The notes beneath the pieces are model-generated. The model was not told the DNA's origin and ran no database searches. It saw only the letters and a program-made list of their open reading frames with translations. The position numbers were made by a program, and so were the translations under genes. Of a stretch of 64,000 nt of DNA, positions 24,659 to 32,578 are shown in pieces; within the stretch, counting starts at the first letter, position 1, and each line of letters starts with the position of its first letter. Source of the stretch: Pontibacter sp. HSC-14F20 (GTDB taxonomy: Bacteria > Bacteroidota > Bacteroidia > Cytophagales > Hymenobacteraceae); NCBI RefSeq assembly GCF_019599265.1, contig NZ_JAHZTC010000015.1, positions 1 to 64,000 on the forward strand. The letters run 5' to 3'.

Positions 24659-26008
24659 TTATTCGGCTATTGAGCGGGAAACGGCGCGGGGATTAATTTT
24701 AGTGGCAATGGCTTTAGCTTCACGCACGCAGTCGGGCACCGAAACACCGGCATACCAGTTAGCTGATATAAACAGGCCGTCCTGTTCAAGCACCTCTGCC
24801 ATGTGGTGGGCGTCTTCGATGTAAAGGTCGAACTGAGGCAGGGCATGTTGCCACAGGTGCAGGTGCTGGTACACAGGAGCCAGCGCCTTGATCTGGTAGG
24901 TTTGGCAGAGCTCCCGGTGAACCTGCTCGAGCAGGCTGCGCTCGTCGAGCTGAGCATGCTCGGCAAAGCGTGTGCCGCCTACATAGGAGGTGATTAAAAC
25001 CTCATGGGAACGGCAGCGGTTCTCAAAAAGAGAGCTCGTCCAGATAGAGCCAGACGTGAAAGACTGTTCTTCCCAGGGATGGAGTGCCCCAAAACCTTGC
25101 AGCGGGTGTCCTACTTCGGCGCGGTTGTACACGGTGTGCACCACGGCCATCGGCGGATAGTTGATGTTCTGCAGCGCAGCCGACATACCTGGGTAGGTGA
25201 ACTCGATCAATTCGGCTGCCTGATGCGCAGGGAGGGCGAGCACCAGTTTGTCATACTCTTCATTGTCGTGGTCGCCGTTGGCGGCGCAACTGATGATGTA
25301 CTTGCCTTTGATACGGGTAATGAACTCCACTTTATGCTCAAGGTGCAGCGAGATCAGCTTATCGGCTATGGCCTGGGGCAGCGTAGACATACCATTTCGG
25401 AAAGAGAAGGCCCGTTGGAACACGCCCCGCTTCTTTTTCTGCACCATACCTTCCAGCACGGAGCCAAATTCCGTTTCCAGCTCTTTGAGTTCCGGATGCG
25501 CTTTGTTGACCAGCAGCTGTCTGGGGTCACCACCATAGAGTCCACTGATCATAGGAGCCGCCAGGAAATCCATTTGCTTCACTCCGAAGCGGCGCTTAAA
25601 AAAGTCTGAGACAGTTTCGTTTTCGACCTCGGCAGCTGGCTGTTTCCTTTCCTGCAGGATCCTGTACTTGTCTTCTTTCGAAAAAAGATCGTTGGCCAGA
25701 AAAGATTTCGGGCTTGAGGGCACCGGATGTAGCTTGCCGCCATGCAGCACATACCTTTTGTTATTGCGCGGAGTTAGTGGCTGCAGTTCAGTCTCCAGTT
25801 TAAGCTCTGTGATGAGTTGCAGGAGCTCCTCGTTCATTTGTAAGGTGTTAGGACCCAGCTCGAAGGTATAGCCGTTTTTGCGAAAGGTACGCATATTGCC
25901 ACCTACCTCACTGCCTGCCTCAAACAGATCGTAGGCTATGCCCTGCCGCTGCAGGTAATAGGCCAGAGACAGACCCGAAATTCCCGCTCCTATTATCGCT
26001 ACTCTCAT
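24659..26008 (-). CDS. hemG: Protoporphyrinogen oxidase, HemY type
   Basis: 449 aa flavoprotein. N-terminal FAD-binding Rossmann motif VAIIGAGISGLSLAYYLQ (about 3-20) followed by FEAGSEVGG and FELGPNTLQ, the latter characteristic of protoporphyrinogen oxidases. Central GLYGGDPRQLLVNKAHPEL (about 175-193) is the family block, and the C-terminus DGLFISANWYAGVSVPDCV closes the FAD site. It oxidises protoporphyrinogen IX to protoporphyrin IX, the penultimate haem step; some bacterial members instead oxidise coproporphyrinogen III. No other haem gene is adjacent. It lies upstream of the DPM1-like gene. Confidence 0.93.
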   Translation of the reverse strand: MRVAIIGAGISGLSLAYYLQRQGIAYDLFEAGSEVGGNMRTFRKNGYTFELGPNTLQMNEELLQLITELKLETELQPLTPRNNKRYVLHGGKLHPVPSSPKSFLANDLFSKEDKYRILQERKQPAAEVENETVSDFFKRRFGVKQMDFLAAPMISGLYGGDPRQLLVNKAHPELKELETEFGSVLEGMVQKKKRGVFQRAFSFRNGMSTLPQAIADKLISLHLEHKVEFITRIKGKYIISCAANGDHDNEEYDKLVLALPAHQAAELIEFTYPGMSAALQNINYPPMAVVHTVYNRAEVGHPLQGFGALHPWEEQSFTSGSIWTSSLFENRCRSHEVLITSYVGGTRFAEHAQLDERSLLEQVHRELCQTYQIKALAPVYQHLHLWQHALPQFDLYIEDAHHMAEVLEQDGLFISANWYAGVSVPDCVREAKAIATKINPRAVSRSIAE

Positions 26009-26123
26009 ATTTTCTTGCCTGTAAGCTCTTTAAATTTGCGCCTTTGTGCTGCAGTATTGCTGCCGGGGCATGCATATCCAACGTAATAATTCTAATTTTA
26101 GCGCCTCAACCTATAGATAAACA

Positions 26124-26645
26124 ATGCAGCGAAAGTGCGTATTCCTGGACCGTGACGGTGTACTTAACCGCGAACGAGGAGACTATACCTATACCTTGGA
26201 AGATTTTGAAGTGCTACCGGGCGTGCCGGAGGCTTTGGCGCTTTTGAAGCAAAACGGCTATTTGCTGATTGTGGTTACAAACCAGGGAGGTATAGCCAAA
26301 GGCCTGTATACCAAGGCCGATGTAATGGCCTGTCACCAGAAACTGCAGGACGGCTGCAGTCAATTGATTGATGCGATCTACTACGCCCCCTCACATCCCA
26401 ACCATTCCGAATCGCTCTCCCGCAAACCCAATAGCCTGATGCTCGAGCGGGCCATGGCCAGGTATAGCATAGACCCCACCCAAAGCTGGATGATAGGCGA
26501 CTCCCACCGCGATCTGGAGGCTGCTCAGAAAGTAGGTATACGTTCCATCATAGTAGGCGATAAGTATGCGCCTGATAGCTATACCTGGCAGGTAAACGAT
26601 CTGTGGGAAGCGGCCCAACTTATTTTGCGAGAAGAAGGGAAGTGA
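26124..26645 (+). CDS. GmhB-like HAD phosphatase lacking the zinc cysteines
   Basis: 173 aa. HAD IIIA phosphatase: nucleophile motif FLDRDGVLN (Asp 9 and Asp 11), TNQGG (about 52-56), and SRKP followed by MIGDSHRDLEAA (about 130-141). The overall pattern is that of D-glycero-D-manno-heptose-1,7-bisphosphate 7-phosphatase, a step in heptose synthesis for lipopolysaccharide. The usual zinc loop (CPHHP then CxCRKP) reads APSHPNHSESLSRKP, so the cysteines are gone. It may be a zinc-independent GmhB or a relative with another sugar-phosphate substrate. TAAATTTG at 26031-26038 could be its -7 box, but no -33 partner is seen. Confidence 0.82.
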   Translation: MQRKCVFLDRDGVLNRERGDYTYTLEDFEVLPGVPEALALLKQNGYLLIVVTNQGGIAKGLYTKADVMACHQKLQDGCSQLIDAIYYAPSHPNHSESLSRKPNSLMLERAMARYSIDPTQSWMIGDSHRDLEAAQKVGIRSIIVGDKYAPDSYTWQVNDLWEAAQLILREEGK

Positions 26646-26780
26646 GATTCAGTATTATATAATTTCTTATATTTAACATAAGTGGTGTGACGTTTAGCCG
26701 ACAGGTGTTTGTCGGGAAAGCATATGTTTGCGCTTTTGAGTTAGTTGTGGTGCATTTGAATTAATAAATTAAAAAGGAAA

Positions 26781-27551
26781 TTGAAGAGACTGATACCGAT
26801 ACTAACCTTCATTCTGTTACTGGTAGGGCTTCTAATCTTTTTTGGAACCATATGGTTCGGTATTGGTTTTTATACCCTTCTGTTGACTGTCGCAACACTG
26901 TCGGGTTTTATAGTTTCACTCTCCAACAGAAAAACAGGGTGGACTATTATTTTCATTACCTCTATAGGTTGGCTTCTACGGTACTTTGAGCATACCAGCT
27001 ACTTAATTCTTTACGACCTTCAGCATATTGGTCGATGGATTTTAGTAATGATTCCACTTTTATTGGCTCTCTCCCTATTTACTCTAATATATAAAGTATG
27101 GCAAGAAGGATTTGGGAAGCCATTTAGAGTTGGCTTTATCGTTTTGTCTGTTCTGGCTCTATTCACTGTCGGAATAGGTTCCTTTATTTGGAAACCCCAC
27201 ACAGACGAGTTTAACTGTTGGTACTACTTTGACAAGAATAGCAATGTCTTCAAAGTGACTTTTGCACTAACTCCCGACTTGACAATTGAAGCCGTAAGTA
27301 ACTCTGAAGAATTAGAAGCCTTCCTAAAGGAAAATGGGATAAGGGATAGGTATAGACCAGGGATTTACTGTCCAGAAACCAAAGTCAAGATTATTACAAG
27401 CTTTAAGAAAGTAGTTTCTGTTGAAATCTTAGGCTTTCGGAATACTGAAATTGACAAAGTATTGAGCTTAGACAATCCAATTCAAATGGACCTAAGCTCA
27501 ATAAAAGGAAAAAAGCAGATTTTACAACCTGAATTTAATTTGGGAGACTAA
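26781..27551 (+). CDS. Membrane protein of unknown function
   Basis: 256 aa from a TTG start, chosen because it follows AAAAAGGAAA and opens directly into the first helix. Five predicted helices lie in residues 5-140; the C-terminal 110 residues are soluble, with KNSNVFKVTFALTP and YCPETKVKIITSFKKVVSVEI showing alternating beta character. I do not recognise a family. It is AT-rich with codon use unlike the neighbouring housekeeping genes, and is the first of four such genes. A hairpin (CCGACAGGTGTTTGTCGG, 26699-26716) lies upstream. It may belong to a recently acquired block. Confidence 0.65.
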   Translation: MKRLIPILTFILLLVGLLIFFGTIWFGIGFYTLLLTVATLSGFIVSLSNRKTGWTIIFITSIGWLLRYFEHTSYLILYDLQHIGRWILVMIPLLLALSLFTLIYKVWQEGFGKPFRVGFIVLSVLALFTVGIGSFIWKPHTDEFNCWYYFDKNSNVFKVTFALTPDLTIEAVSNSEELEAFLKENGIRDRYRPGIYCPETKVKIITSFKKVVSVEILGFRNTEIDKVLSLDNPIQMDLSSIKGKKQILQPEFNLGD

Positions 27552-27674
27552 AAGAAAAACGAACCACAACACGGCACTGGCTCCATATTCGGCTGCGCCT
27601 CGTCCTACATTTTAGAAGTCGTTCGGCGCAATAGGCGAGCAGATAACAAGCCATAATAATCTGACTGTGAGAGA

Positions 27675-28535
27675 ATGAAATTGAAAATCTATATTATTGT
27701 GATCGTTGTATTTTTCTCTTCATGTTCGAAATCAGAAAAATATGAGGGAAAGATATTTGATACGCATGTGCATTTTACAAAGGACATCGATACACAGTTT
27801 GATGACTTTAAAAAACATAAGATTATAAAAGGCGCCGTTAGTAGTTCCTGGGACAATCAGGAAAATTACAGAGGGGTAACCGAGACAGAATTCTTAATTG
27901 GTTTGATGTTTCCGTGTCCGAACGGTATTGTGCCTTATAGCGGACAAAAATGTTTTTCAGATGGCAGCGAGTTTCCTGATGTAAATTGGGTTAAACAACA
28001 GATAGCCGACAATAAGATTGATTTTCTCGGAGAAGTTCTAAATGAATATTATGGTATATCACCTGCTGACAGTAGACTTTTCCCCTATTATGCATTAGCC
28101 GAAGAATTTAAAATTCCGGTTGGAATACATACAGGATTGGCAGGCCCTGGTCACCTTTGCCCAAATTATAATCTGAAAATGGGTGACCCCGCACTCATGA
28201 AAGATGCTTTAGATAAATTTCCAGGTCTCAAAGTATGGATTATGCACGCGGGAGCCCCATACCTGAAAGGAACGCTCGAAACTTTGAAGTATTACCCCCA
28301 GGTATATGCAGACATCTCCGTATTGGCAAATCCAGACATAATCAACAACGAGGATTTCCATGCTTATATGAAAGCCCTTATTGACTCAGGGTTCGAAAAC
28401 AGGTTGATGTTTGGTTCAGACAATGGAGACCTGAATAAAATGATAAATGCGGTAAACGAACTGGATTTTTTAACGCTTGAACAAAAGGAGAAGATATTCT
28501 TCAAGAATGCGGACAGATTTTTTAGTGTAGATTGA
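27675..28535 (+). CDS. Amidohydrolase-like lipoprotein
   Basis: 286 aa. Lipobox VVFFSSCSK (Cys about 16). The mature protein is a metal-dependent hydrolase-type TIM barrel: FDTHVHF near residue 30 is the HxH metal motif, GIHTGLAGPGHLC (about 154-166) and WIMHAGAPY (about 193-201) supply further histidines, and FGSDNGD (about 247-253) ends with the conserved Asp. This order matches the amidohydrolase_2 superfamily (PF04909-like). Substrate unknown. An exported lipid-anchored member is uncommon, since most relatives are cytosolic. It is AT-rich and lies in the accessory block, about 120 bases after the preceding gene. Confidence 0.75.
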   Translation: MKLKIYIIVIVVFFSSCSKSEKYEGKIFDTHVHFTKDIDTQFDDFKKHKIIKGAVSSSWDNQENYRGVTETEFLIGLMFPCPNGIVPYSGQKCFSDGSEFPDVNWVKQQIADNKIDFLGEVLNEYYGISPADSRLFPYYALAEEFKIPVGIHTGLAGPGHLCPNYNLKMGDPALMKDALDKFPGLKVWIMHAGAPYLKGTLETLKYYPQVYADISVLANPDIINNEDFHAYMKALIDSGFENRLMFGSDNGDLNKMINAVNELDFLTLEQKEKIFFKNADRFFSVD

Positions 28536-28667
28536 ATCTGCGGACACATTTTATCGCGTGAATAGCAAGCGGCCTTATGGTATATAGGTACGACTTGAGA
28601 GCCACCTTTATGAATGCCGATCTGGTCGCAGCAAGTTGATTCAAAATTTACTTTAAGAGCAATCAAT

Positions 28668-29381
28668 ATGAAAACAATTAATTATCCGGTGCTCTTGTTA
28701 TCGCTGTTGATTATGTTCAGTTCCTGCGAGAAGGAGGATATTGATATTTTCATTATTGAAGGACAGATAAGGGATGATCTCTCAAATCAGCCAATTGAAG
28801 GAGTACACATTAGCGTCGATGCCATAAAATCGCCGTCAGGTATGGGGATCATCACTGATGGGAAACGCAAAAGGGTTGGTGAGGCAACAACTGATAAAAA
28901 TGGATATTATAAGGCCAGACTTAAAGTGTTTCAGGAAGCCCAATTGCTCGAAATATCCATTAATGAAAATAATAAGAAAGAAGGGTATACTGACGGTTAT
29001 ATAGACGCATCCCTTTCAACTTTGAACAAAGGAGGAAGTACTAATTTCAGTCATACGCTAAGCCCTACCGCTACACTTAAAATTAAGTTTGTAAATGCAA
29101 GTCCACAAACCGATGCAGATAAGTTTATGCTGAATTGGTGTAACTGCGGACAAGGGTTGACAAAAGGAATCATAAAAAGAGAAAGCTGTGGCACCGTGCA
29201 AGAGAGTGAAGGAGGGCAGTGGATAGGGAAAAATGTTTGCGGTGTTTATACGATCGAAGCGGTTGCGGGAAGAAAATCAGACTTCTCGTGGTATGTGACT
29301 AAGAATAATGAGACGAAGCTATACCTGGATTCTGTTTTTGTTGAGCGTAGCGTGCTAAATGAATTTCTTATAAATTATTGA
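28668..29381 (+). CDS. Lipoprotein with carboxypeptidase-regulatory-like domain
   Basis: 237 aa from the ATG at 28668. The frame is open 18 codons further up, but the later ATG gives a clean lipoprotein signal (LLSLLIMFSSCEKED, Cys about 17). Residues 26-115 look like a carboxypeptidase-regulatory Ig fold: IEGQIRDDLSNQPIEGVHISV and TTDKNGYYKARL. The C-terminal half has four cysteines in two pairs (NWCNCGQG, RESCGTV ... KNVCGVY) that may form disulfides. No family with a known role is recognised. It is AT-rich, in the accessory block, and 21 bases upstream of the SRPBCC gene. Confidence 0.72.
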   Translation: MKTINYPVLLLSLLIMFSSCEKEDIDIFIIEGQIRDDLSNQPIEGVHISVDAIKSPSGMGIITDGKRKRVGEATTDKNGYYKARLKVFQEAQLLEISINENNKKEGYTDGYIDASLSTLNKGGSTNFSHTLSPTATLKIKFVNASPQTDADKFMLNWCNCGQGLTKGIIKRESCGTVQESEGGQWIGKNVCGVYTIEAVAGRKSDFSWYVTKNNETKLYLDSVFVERSVLNEFLINY

Positions 29382-29402
29382 CGAAGCTTAAATAATACAT
29401 TC

Positions 29403-29846
29403 ATGATGGACCTGATTGCGAAAGCCACGATTCAAATCCAAAAGCCGGTTGATGAAGTTTTTGAAGGAATTGTGAATCCCGAAAAAATGACGAACTATTT
29501 CATCTCGGAAAGTAGTGGACGAATGGAGACAGGAGCGGAACTGACCTGGCAATTCCCTGAATTCCCTGATGCGTTTGCTGTGAAAGTGATAAAGGCCGAA
29601 GCCAACCGTTTGGTTTCGTTTAACTGGGACGAGGAATCCACAGTAAACATCGTATTGGAAGCACAGCCTGACCAAAGCACGGTAGTAAGCGTAACCGAAG
29701 GCGGAAAACCATACAATGAAGAAAACCTGAAATGGTTGATAGGGAATACCGAAGGCTGGGCAAATTTTCTTGCCTGTATGAAGGCTTACCTGGAGTACGG
29801 TATACAACTTCGAAAAGGAGCATTCGATTTCATGAGAAAAAAATAA
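29403..29846 (+). CDS. SRPBCC/AHSA1-like ligand-binding domain protein
   Basis: 147 aa (two adjacent ATGs; the second may be used). The sequence follows the START/SRPBCC pattern: a first strand IAKATIQIQKPVDEVFEGIVNPEKMTNYF, with alternating strands VKVIKAEANRLVSFNW and VNIVLEAQPDQSTVVSVTE, and the long C-terminal helix WANFLACMKAYLEYGIQLRKG. AHSA1-type proteins have a hydrophobic cavity and various, mostly unknown, roles. There is no signal peptide, so it is cytosolic, unlike the lipoproteins before it. It is the last gene of the accessory block. Confidence 0.82.
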   Translation: MMDLIAKATIQIQKPVDEVFEGIVNPEKMTNYFISESSGRMETGAELTWQFPEFPDAFAVKVIKAEANRLVSFNWDEESTVNIVLEAQPDQSTVVSVTEGGKPYNEENLKWLIGNTEGWANFLACMKAYLEYGIQLRKGAFDFMRKK

Positions 29847-30003
29847 AACCTACGAGCTGGCATGGAGAAAGCTGTATTGAAAAATAGTTTGTTAATCAGC
29901 AAGTGTAGCGATTAGGCAAGAGGTACGGGAAGACAGCAGTTCTTCATAAATCTATCAAAAAATTAACTTTGTGGTGGGGAAGACCCTATACAAAGGTGCC
30001 TAA

Positions 30004-30115
30004 AACAAAAAAGCCGGCCTCTAAGCCGTTTTTTTATATCCAAAGGCTAATCCCAGCGGATTAGCCTTTGATCACTTCAGTTTCCTGCACAAGGTCGGTT
30101 GCCGGGGCGTCCTGC
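30004..30115. repeat. Direct repeat copy A (partial duplicate of 32271-32394)
   Basis: About 110 bases nearly identical to 32271-32394: shared terminator, TTTTTTTATATCCA, GGATTAGCCTTTGATCACTT and the lipoprotein 3' end. The hairpin of this copy is eroded (AGCCGGCCTCTAAGCCGTT) compared with the perfect one in copy B. Confidence 0.85.
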
Positions 30116-30146
30116 GTGCATGTTTTCGCACTGGCGATAAGGCAGG
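30061..30146 (-). pseudogene. 3' fragment of a small lipoprotein gene
   Basis: Read on the minus strand, this stretch encodes about 28 codons ending DAPATDLVQETEVIKG and a stop. The last 17 residues match the C-terminus of the intact lipoprotein at 32330-32488. There is no start codon, signal peptide or lipobox: the upstream gene (30147-30749) runs directly into the fragment in another frame. It is a truncated copy left by duplication or by insertion of the sigma-factor operon. Confidence 0.75.
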
Positions 30147-30749
30147 TTATTCCTTTAGTTGCATTTCTAATTGCTTCAAATGCTCTATTATGTCCATAAT
30201 TCGCTGTTCCTCTTTTTTCAGTACCTTTTTGCCCAAGTAGAAGTAGGCAATCACCATCCAGCCGAGATAGATACTAAGGGATACCAGTTGAAACTGCCCC
30301 GACGCCCGTGCCAGTACTTCCCACAGGTATAGCCCCATAGCCAGGCTGAGCAGCAGGAAATACAAAGGGCCGTTCCATCGGATAAGCCGTTGCCGGGAGG
30401 TATAGTAGGCTTCCCATTGGAGGAGATGCTCAGTAGTAGGCGCTGTCTCGTCGATTTGCTTTATGCTGTGGTAGATGTAAAACATTAGGCCAGCCTGTGC
30501 CAGGCAAATGACACAAACCAATGCCATGGCTGCATAGGTATACCAATATTTAAAATTAAAGCCCCCCCAGAAACCCAGCCCTGCAATGAAAAGAGCGGTC
30601 AGAACCAGGCAGATGGCGCCATTGCGCTGCGTGCGCTGCAGCTTTGTTTTAGTTAGTGCCGATGCCTTGCTCACGTTAGGCAAGGAGCCAGGCTGCGATG
30701 CTGATGTGCTCTGCTGCCAGATATGTTTCAGTTCCTCAAACTCTTGCAT
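30147..30749 (-). CDS. Membrane protein coupled to ECF sigma factor (possible regulator)
   Basis: 200 aa. A short cytosolic N-terminus (MQEFEELKHIWQQSTSAS) precedes four predicted helices (about 44-62, 68-92, 125-142 and 150-168), with a charged C-terminal helix (KKEEQRIMDIIEHLKQLEMQLKE). The first 14 bases overlap the end of the sigma gene, so the two are translationally coupled. Membrane proteins starting with ELKHIWQ-type helices follow ECF sigma genes often in Bacteroidota and may act as anti-sigma factors. That role is inferred from position; there is no recognisable zinc anti-sigma motif. Confidence 0.75.
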   Translation of the reverse strand: MQEFEELKHIWQQSTSASQPGSLPNVSKASALTKTKLQRTQRNGAICLVLTALFIAGLGFWGGFNFKYWYTYAAMALVCVICLAQAGLMFYIYHSIKQIDETAPTTEHLLQWEAYYTSRQRLIRWNGPLYFLLLSLAMGLYLWEVLARASGQFQLVSLSIYLGWMVIAYFYLGKKVLKKEEQRIMDIIEHLKQLEMQLKE

Positions 30750-31227
30750 AGCTATTGAACATTTCAGTTAATTGTTTTTTTATCCGGTGAATTTTTACCC
30801 GCAGGTTGTTTGCAGTGATGCCGGCTATGGAAGCAATGTCTTCGTAAGGCAGCTCTTCCAGCACCATTGAGATGATAAGACGATCGGTTTCCGGTAACCT
30901 GCTGATACACTTGTAGAGCAGTTGCACCTCGCCATCCTGATTGTACTCTTCCTCAGCCAGGTTTAAAAGGGCGTCGTCGGTTATTTTCTCAGGCTTGGTT
31001 TTCTCTTTGCGCAGGTATAGCAGGCAGGTATTAACTGCAATCCGGTAAATCCAGGTGCCCCAACTGGCGTCGCCTCTGTATTTGTGCATGTTGTTCCAAA
31101 CGGCCAAAAAGGACTCCTGCAGCAGGTCCTCTGCCTGTGTCGCAGAGCCGGTGTAGCCCCGGCACAGCTGCCGAATACCTGGCGCATACTGCCTGTAGAG
31201 CCGGGTGAATGTTTCTTGCTGCGTCAT
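30736..31227 (-). CDS. ECF-type RNA polymerase sigma factor
   Basis: 163 aa with the two-domain build of group 4 sigma factors. Region 2 (about 8-75) includes FTRLYRQYAPGIRQLCRGY, AEDLLQESFLAVWNNMHKYRG and WIYRIAVNTCLLYLRK. Region 4 (about 105-155) includes LPETDRLIISMVLEELPYEDIASIAGITANNLRVKIHRIKKQL, a helix-turn-helix for the -35 element. No C-terminal extension. It starts three bases after the hydrolase stop and overlaps the membrane-protein gene, so the three genes form one operon. The target promoters are unknown. Confidence 0.92.
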   Translation of the reverse strand: MTQQETFTRLYRQYAPGIRQLCRGYTGSATQAEDLLQESFLAVWNNMHKYRGDASWGTWIYRIAVNTCLLYLRKEKTKPEKITDDALLNLAEEEYNQDGEVQLLYKCISRLPETDRLIISMVLEELPYEDIASIAGITANNLRVKIHRIKKQLTEMFNSYARV

Positions 31228-31230
31228 CTT

Positions 31231-32076
31231 TTAATTCAGAAAAGCATCCAGCTCGGCATACAGCCACTCCGGCTGGTCGTACATGATAAAGTGCTTGCTA
31301 TCGGCTATCCGAATAATCGTGTTAGTCAGCTGGCTGTACTGTTCACCCAAAATCCGCTGGCTGTTTTCTTTCGTGCCGTATAGACTACCCAGAACAAGTA
31401 CCGGTTGTTTGATCCTTGAGATCTTGTCGCGGAGGTCTGTAGTGGACATCTCCACCAGGGTAAGACCCAGGGTTTTTCTGTTGCTGTTGAACTGCCAGGT
31501 AGCAATCTGGCGAGCCCGCAGGCTGTCTTCTACCTGGTACTTCATGGCTGCTGCTACCCGGTCTATAAACCCTTCGGATGGCATTTCCTCGAAATTCTTC
31601 ACCACTTGCTCCGGGTTCATGTACGGGCTCTTTTTAACGGCCTCCACCGTTATGCCCGGGTCGGACATCGCCGATATGAAAGGTACCCCATCTACACAAA
31701 CCACCTTGCCAAACAGGTCCGGGGCCTCGCTGCTCACCCAAAGGCTCATAAAGGCGCCTAGGCTGTGCCCCAGCAGTACCGGCTTCTTCAATTTGTTTTG
31801 CTTCACGTAGCTGATAATCTCATCTTTTACAGATTCCAGAATGGGAGTATCAATGGCTGGGGCTCCGGCATAGCCAGCTAGCGTTAGTACATGGCATTCA
31901 TACCTGTTCTTGAGGTGTTCAACGGTTTCTTTCCATACCTCGCCGCTGCAACTGTAGCCTGGGATTAGCAGGATAGGTTGTCCTTTTCCAATCACTTCCA
32001 CGGCAAATGCCTTATTCTGTGCGAAGGCTGTCACTACTGTGCACCATATCAATGCTAAAATTATTACCTTTTTCAT
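31231..32076 (-). CDS. Secreted alpha/beta hydrolase
   Basis: 281 aa. Signal peptide (residues 1-19, VVTAFAQ). Alpha/beta-hydrolase core: LLIPGYSCSGEVW (oxyanion region, about 36-48), nucleophile elbow GHSLG with Ser 105, and a probable catalytic His in DSKHFIMYDQPEWL near the C-terminus. The catalytic acid is likely in VLVLGSLYGTKEN. The substrate cannot be named. It is the first gene of an operon with an ECF sigma factor, so it may be part of a stimulus response, either as an effector or by making a signal. It stands apart from the neighbouring genes in function. Confidence 0.85.
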   Translation of the reverse strand: MKKVIILALIWCTVVTAFAQNKAFAVEVIGKGQPILLIPGYSCSGEVWKETVEHLKNRYECHVLTLAGYAGAPAIDTPILESVKDEIISYVKQNKLKKPVLLGHSLGAFMSLWVSSEAPDLFGKVVCVDGVPFISAMSDPGITVEAVKKSPYMNPEQVVKNFEEMPSEGFIDRVAAAMKYQVEDSLRARQIATWQFNSNRKTLGLTLVEMSTTDLRDKISRIKQPVLVLGSLYGTKENSQRILGEQYSQLTNTIIRIADSKHFIMYDQPEWLYAELDAFLN

Positions 32077-32270
32077 GCTGGACGTGTTTTTTTAGGTTAC
32101 TGTTCTCTTACATCCATTTGATGCGTAGGCCGCCGTATTATTACAGCGCTGCAATTTTTTTTGAGCAGGTATAGGAATGGCTAAACGGTTGGAGGTTGCA
32201 ATAGGGCGGGGTAGAAAGCAGCAATGCAATTCCTTGGGAATAGTATGCAGCTGCATGTCAAGGTATAGCA

Positions 32271-32394
32271 CAAACAAAAAAACCGGCTTAAAGGCCGGTT
32301 TTTTTATATCCAGAGGTAATCCGCTCGGATTAGCCTTTGATCACTTCAGTTTCCTGCACAAGGTCAGTTGCCGGGGCGTTCTGCTCGGACACCT
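32271..32394. repeat. Direct repeat copy B
   Basis: The intact counterpart of 30004-30115. It covers the terminator and the last third of the small lipoprotein gene. The two copies bracket the hydrolase-sigma-membrane protein operon. Confidence 0.85.
32277..32309 (-). terminator. Terminator of the small lipoprotein gene
   Basis: AACCGGC and GCCGGTT pair around a short loop, flanked by A-run and T-run; it works in both directions and also ends the minus-strand gene 32330-32488. Confidence 0.8.
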
Positions 32395-32488
32395 CAACGC
32401 TGGCAAAGTTGTAGGCTGGGCAGTATGTCTTGCAGGAAGTCATACCCAGTGCCAGGATGAATGCGCCGAATGCTGCTAATTTCTTCAT
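32330..32488 (-). CDS. Small lipoprotein of unknown function
   Basis: 52 aa from the ATG at 32488; an ORF extends 11 codons further upstream, but the later ATG gives the signal MKKLAAFGAFILALGMTSC with the lipidated Cys at 19. The mature peptide is only 34 residues: KTYCPAYNFASVEVSEQNAPATDLVQE and a charged tail. A second Cys-containing turn (TYCPAY) is the only notable motif. Short lipoproteins starting SCKTYCPAY are seen in Cytophagales but have no assigned role. A partial copy is at 30061-30146. Confidence 0.75.
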   Translation of the reverse strand: MKKLAAFGAFILALGMTSCKTYCPAYNFASVEVSEQNAPATDLVQETEVIKG

Positions 32489-32578
32489 GGTAAAATATTT
32501 AAATAAACGATGGTAATCCAAAAATACAATTTTTACTATAAATGCAAAACAGTATACGCAAATTTAACGCTCACGGCT

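Noticed and set aside
27551-27674. Possible integron attC-like site between accessory genes
   Set aside because: TGCGCC and GGCGCA face each other, but the RYYYAAC/GTTRRRY core sites of attC are missing, and no integrase is present.
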